This document shows positions 5,463 to 6,090 of a stretch of 6,090 bases of DNA, in pieces. Origin of the DNA: Desulfobacterales bacterium (GTDB taxonomy: Bacteria > Desulfobacterota > Desulfobacteria > Desulfobacterales > JAFDCJ01); contig JAOZSC010000179.1 in the NCBI GenBank assembly GCA_029939875.1, forward strand, positions 1 through 6,090. Reading direction: 5' to 3'. The position numbers and the translations under genes were made by a program. The notes under the pieces were generated by a model that was not told the DNA's origin, searched no databases, and worked only from the letters and a program-made list of their open reading frames with translations. How positions within the stretch are numbered: position 1 is the first letter of the stretch; each line of letters begins with the position of its first letter.

Positions 5463-6090
5463 ATGAACGGTAATATCATTATCAAAAACGCTTCGCAGCT
5501 GGTCACCTGCAGCGGGTCGGCAGCCAAAAAGGGAAAGGAAATGGCCGAGCTGCACCTGATTTCCGACGGGGCACTGGTCATCAAAGAAGGCCTGATAGAT
5601 GCCGTCGGCACCACAGAAGAAATTGAAGCCCAACTGGAAACATCCGATACAGATCTAAACGGTTTTGACGTTATCGACGCCCGCAACAGGGCGGTGCTGC
5701 CCGGCTTTGTGGATTCGCACACCCATTTTGTCTTCGGCGGCTACCGGGCCGAAGAATTTTCCTGGCGCCTGCGCGGAGACAACTACATGGAAATCATGAG
5801 CCGCGGTGGGGGCATCGTCAATTCAGTCAATGCTACCCGCCGCGCCGCCCTGGACGAACTGGTCCAATGCGGCATCCAGCGGTTGGATGCCATGCTGTCT
5901 CTGGGCGTGACTACCGTGGAAGGCAAAAGCGGCTACGGGCTGGACCGCGACACGGAAATCAAGCAACTGGAAGCCATGGCGCACCTGGACCAGGTCCATT
6001 ACGTGGATATTGTTCCCACCTTTCTGGGGGCCCACGCCGTCCCCCCGGACTACAGGGGAAAAGAGGATGCTTTTATAGATTTTTTACTCG
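5463..6090 (+). CDS. hutI: Imidazolonepropionase, N-terminal half (runs off right edge)
   Basis: HutI hydrolyses 4-imidazolone-5-propionate, the product of urocanase, to N-formimino-L-glutamate, the substrate of FtcD. It is a cytoplasmic, metal-dependent amidohydrolase. I translated 209 codons from ATG 5463 to the window edge without a stop; full-length HutI is about 400-420 residues, so roughly half is present. Visible features are a small N-terminal strand domain (1-80), then LPGFVDSHTHFVFGGYRAEEF (from residue 79) with metal-ligand histidines H86 and H88. Next come SRGGGIVNSV (113-122), TTVEGKSGYGL (150-160) and FLGAHAVPPDYRG (187-199), with H191 at the position of a further metal ligand. 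The remaining metal-binding residues would lie beyond the edge. GGA at 5453-5455 (within AAGGAAG) is 7 nt before the ATG, and the ftcD stop is only 12 nt upstream, which supports the start and the operon. Confidence 0.93.
   Translation, partial: MNGNIIIKNASQLVTCSGSAAKKGKEMAELHLISDGALVIKEGLIDAVGTTEEIEAQLETSDTDLNGFDVIDARNRAVLPGFVDSHTHFVFGGYRAEEFSWRLRGDNYMEIMSRGGGIVNSVNATRRAALDELVQCGIQRLDAMLSLGVTTVEGKSGYGLDRDTEIKQLEAMAHLDQVHYVDIVPTFLGAHAVPPDYRGKEDAFIDFLL

Overview
The window looks like a chromosomal segment of an anaerobic Desulfobacterota-type bacterium, probably a sulfate-reducer relative from sediment. This is an inference from gene content: a membrane-anchored reductive dehalogenase homologue, a multi-PAS sensor protein and an animal-type long urocanase. 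No ribosomal or other phylogenetic marker is present to prove it.

Layout. The left 2.26 kb is read on the minus strand and the rest on the plus strand, from a shared AT-rich divergent promoter region at about 2258-2485. Minus strand: a 481-residue protein with three N-terminal membrane helices, a reductive-dehalogenase/QueG-type core and two ferredoxin-like cysteine motifs (812-2257). It is followed after 51 nt by a tandem-PAS signalling protein that runs off the left edge (1-760). Plus strand: a histidine-utilisation operon with urocanate hydratase (2486-4527, broken by one frameshift near 3835), glutamate formimidoyltransferase (4545-5450) and the first half of imidazolonepropionase (from 5463, running off the right edge).

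How the genes work together. Urocanase makes imidazolonepropionate from urocanate, HutI opens it to N-formimino-L-glutamate, and FtcD moves the formimino group to tetrahydrofolate, releasing glutamate and feeding the one-carbon pool. Histidine ammonia-lyase and formimino-THF cyclodeaminase are not in the window and may lie beyond the right edge. The minus-strand pair could form a small redox-plus-sensing unit: a corrinoid/Fe-S reductase held at the membrane without a TAT signal and without a separate RdhB anchor, co-transcribed with a PAS sensor.

Most notable points: (1) the TM-anchored RdhA homologue, with positive residues placing its catalytic domain in the cytoplasm; (2) its pairing with a PAS protein; (3) a single -1 frame change in urocanase beside the active-site cysteine motif, with both halves otherwise well preserved; (4) symmetric elements in the divergent promoter region. 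No tRNA, rRNA, CRISPR array, insertion sequence or clear terminator was seen.
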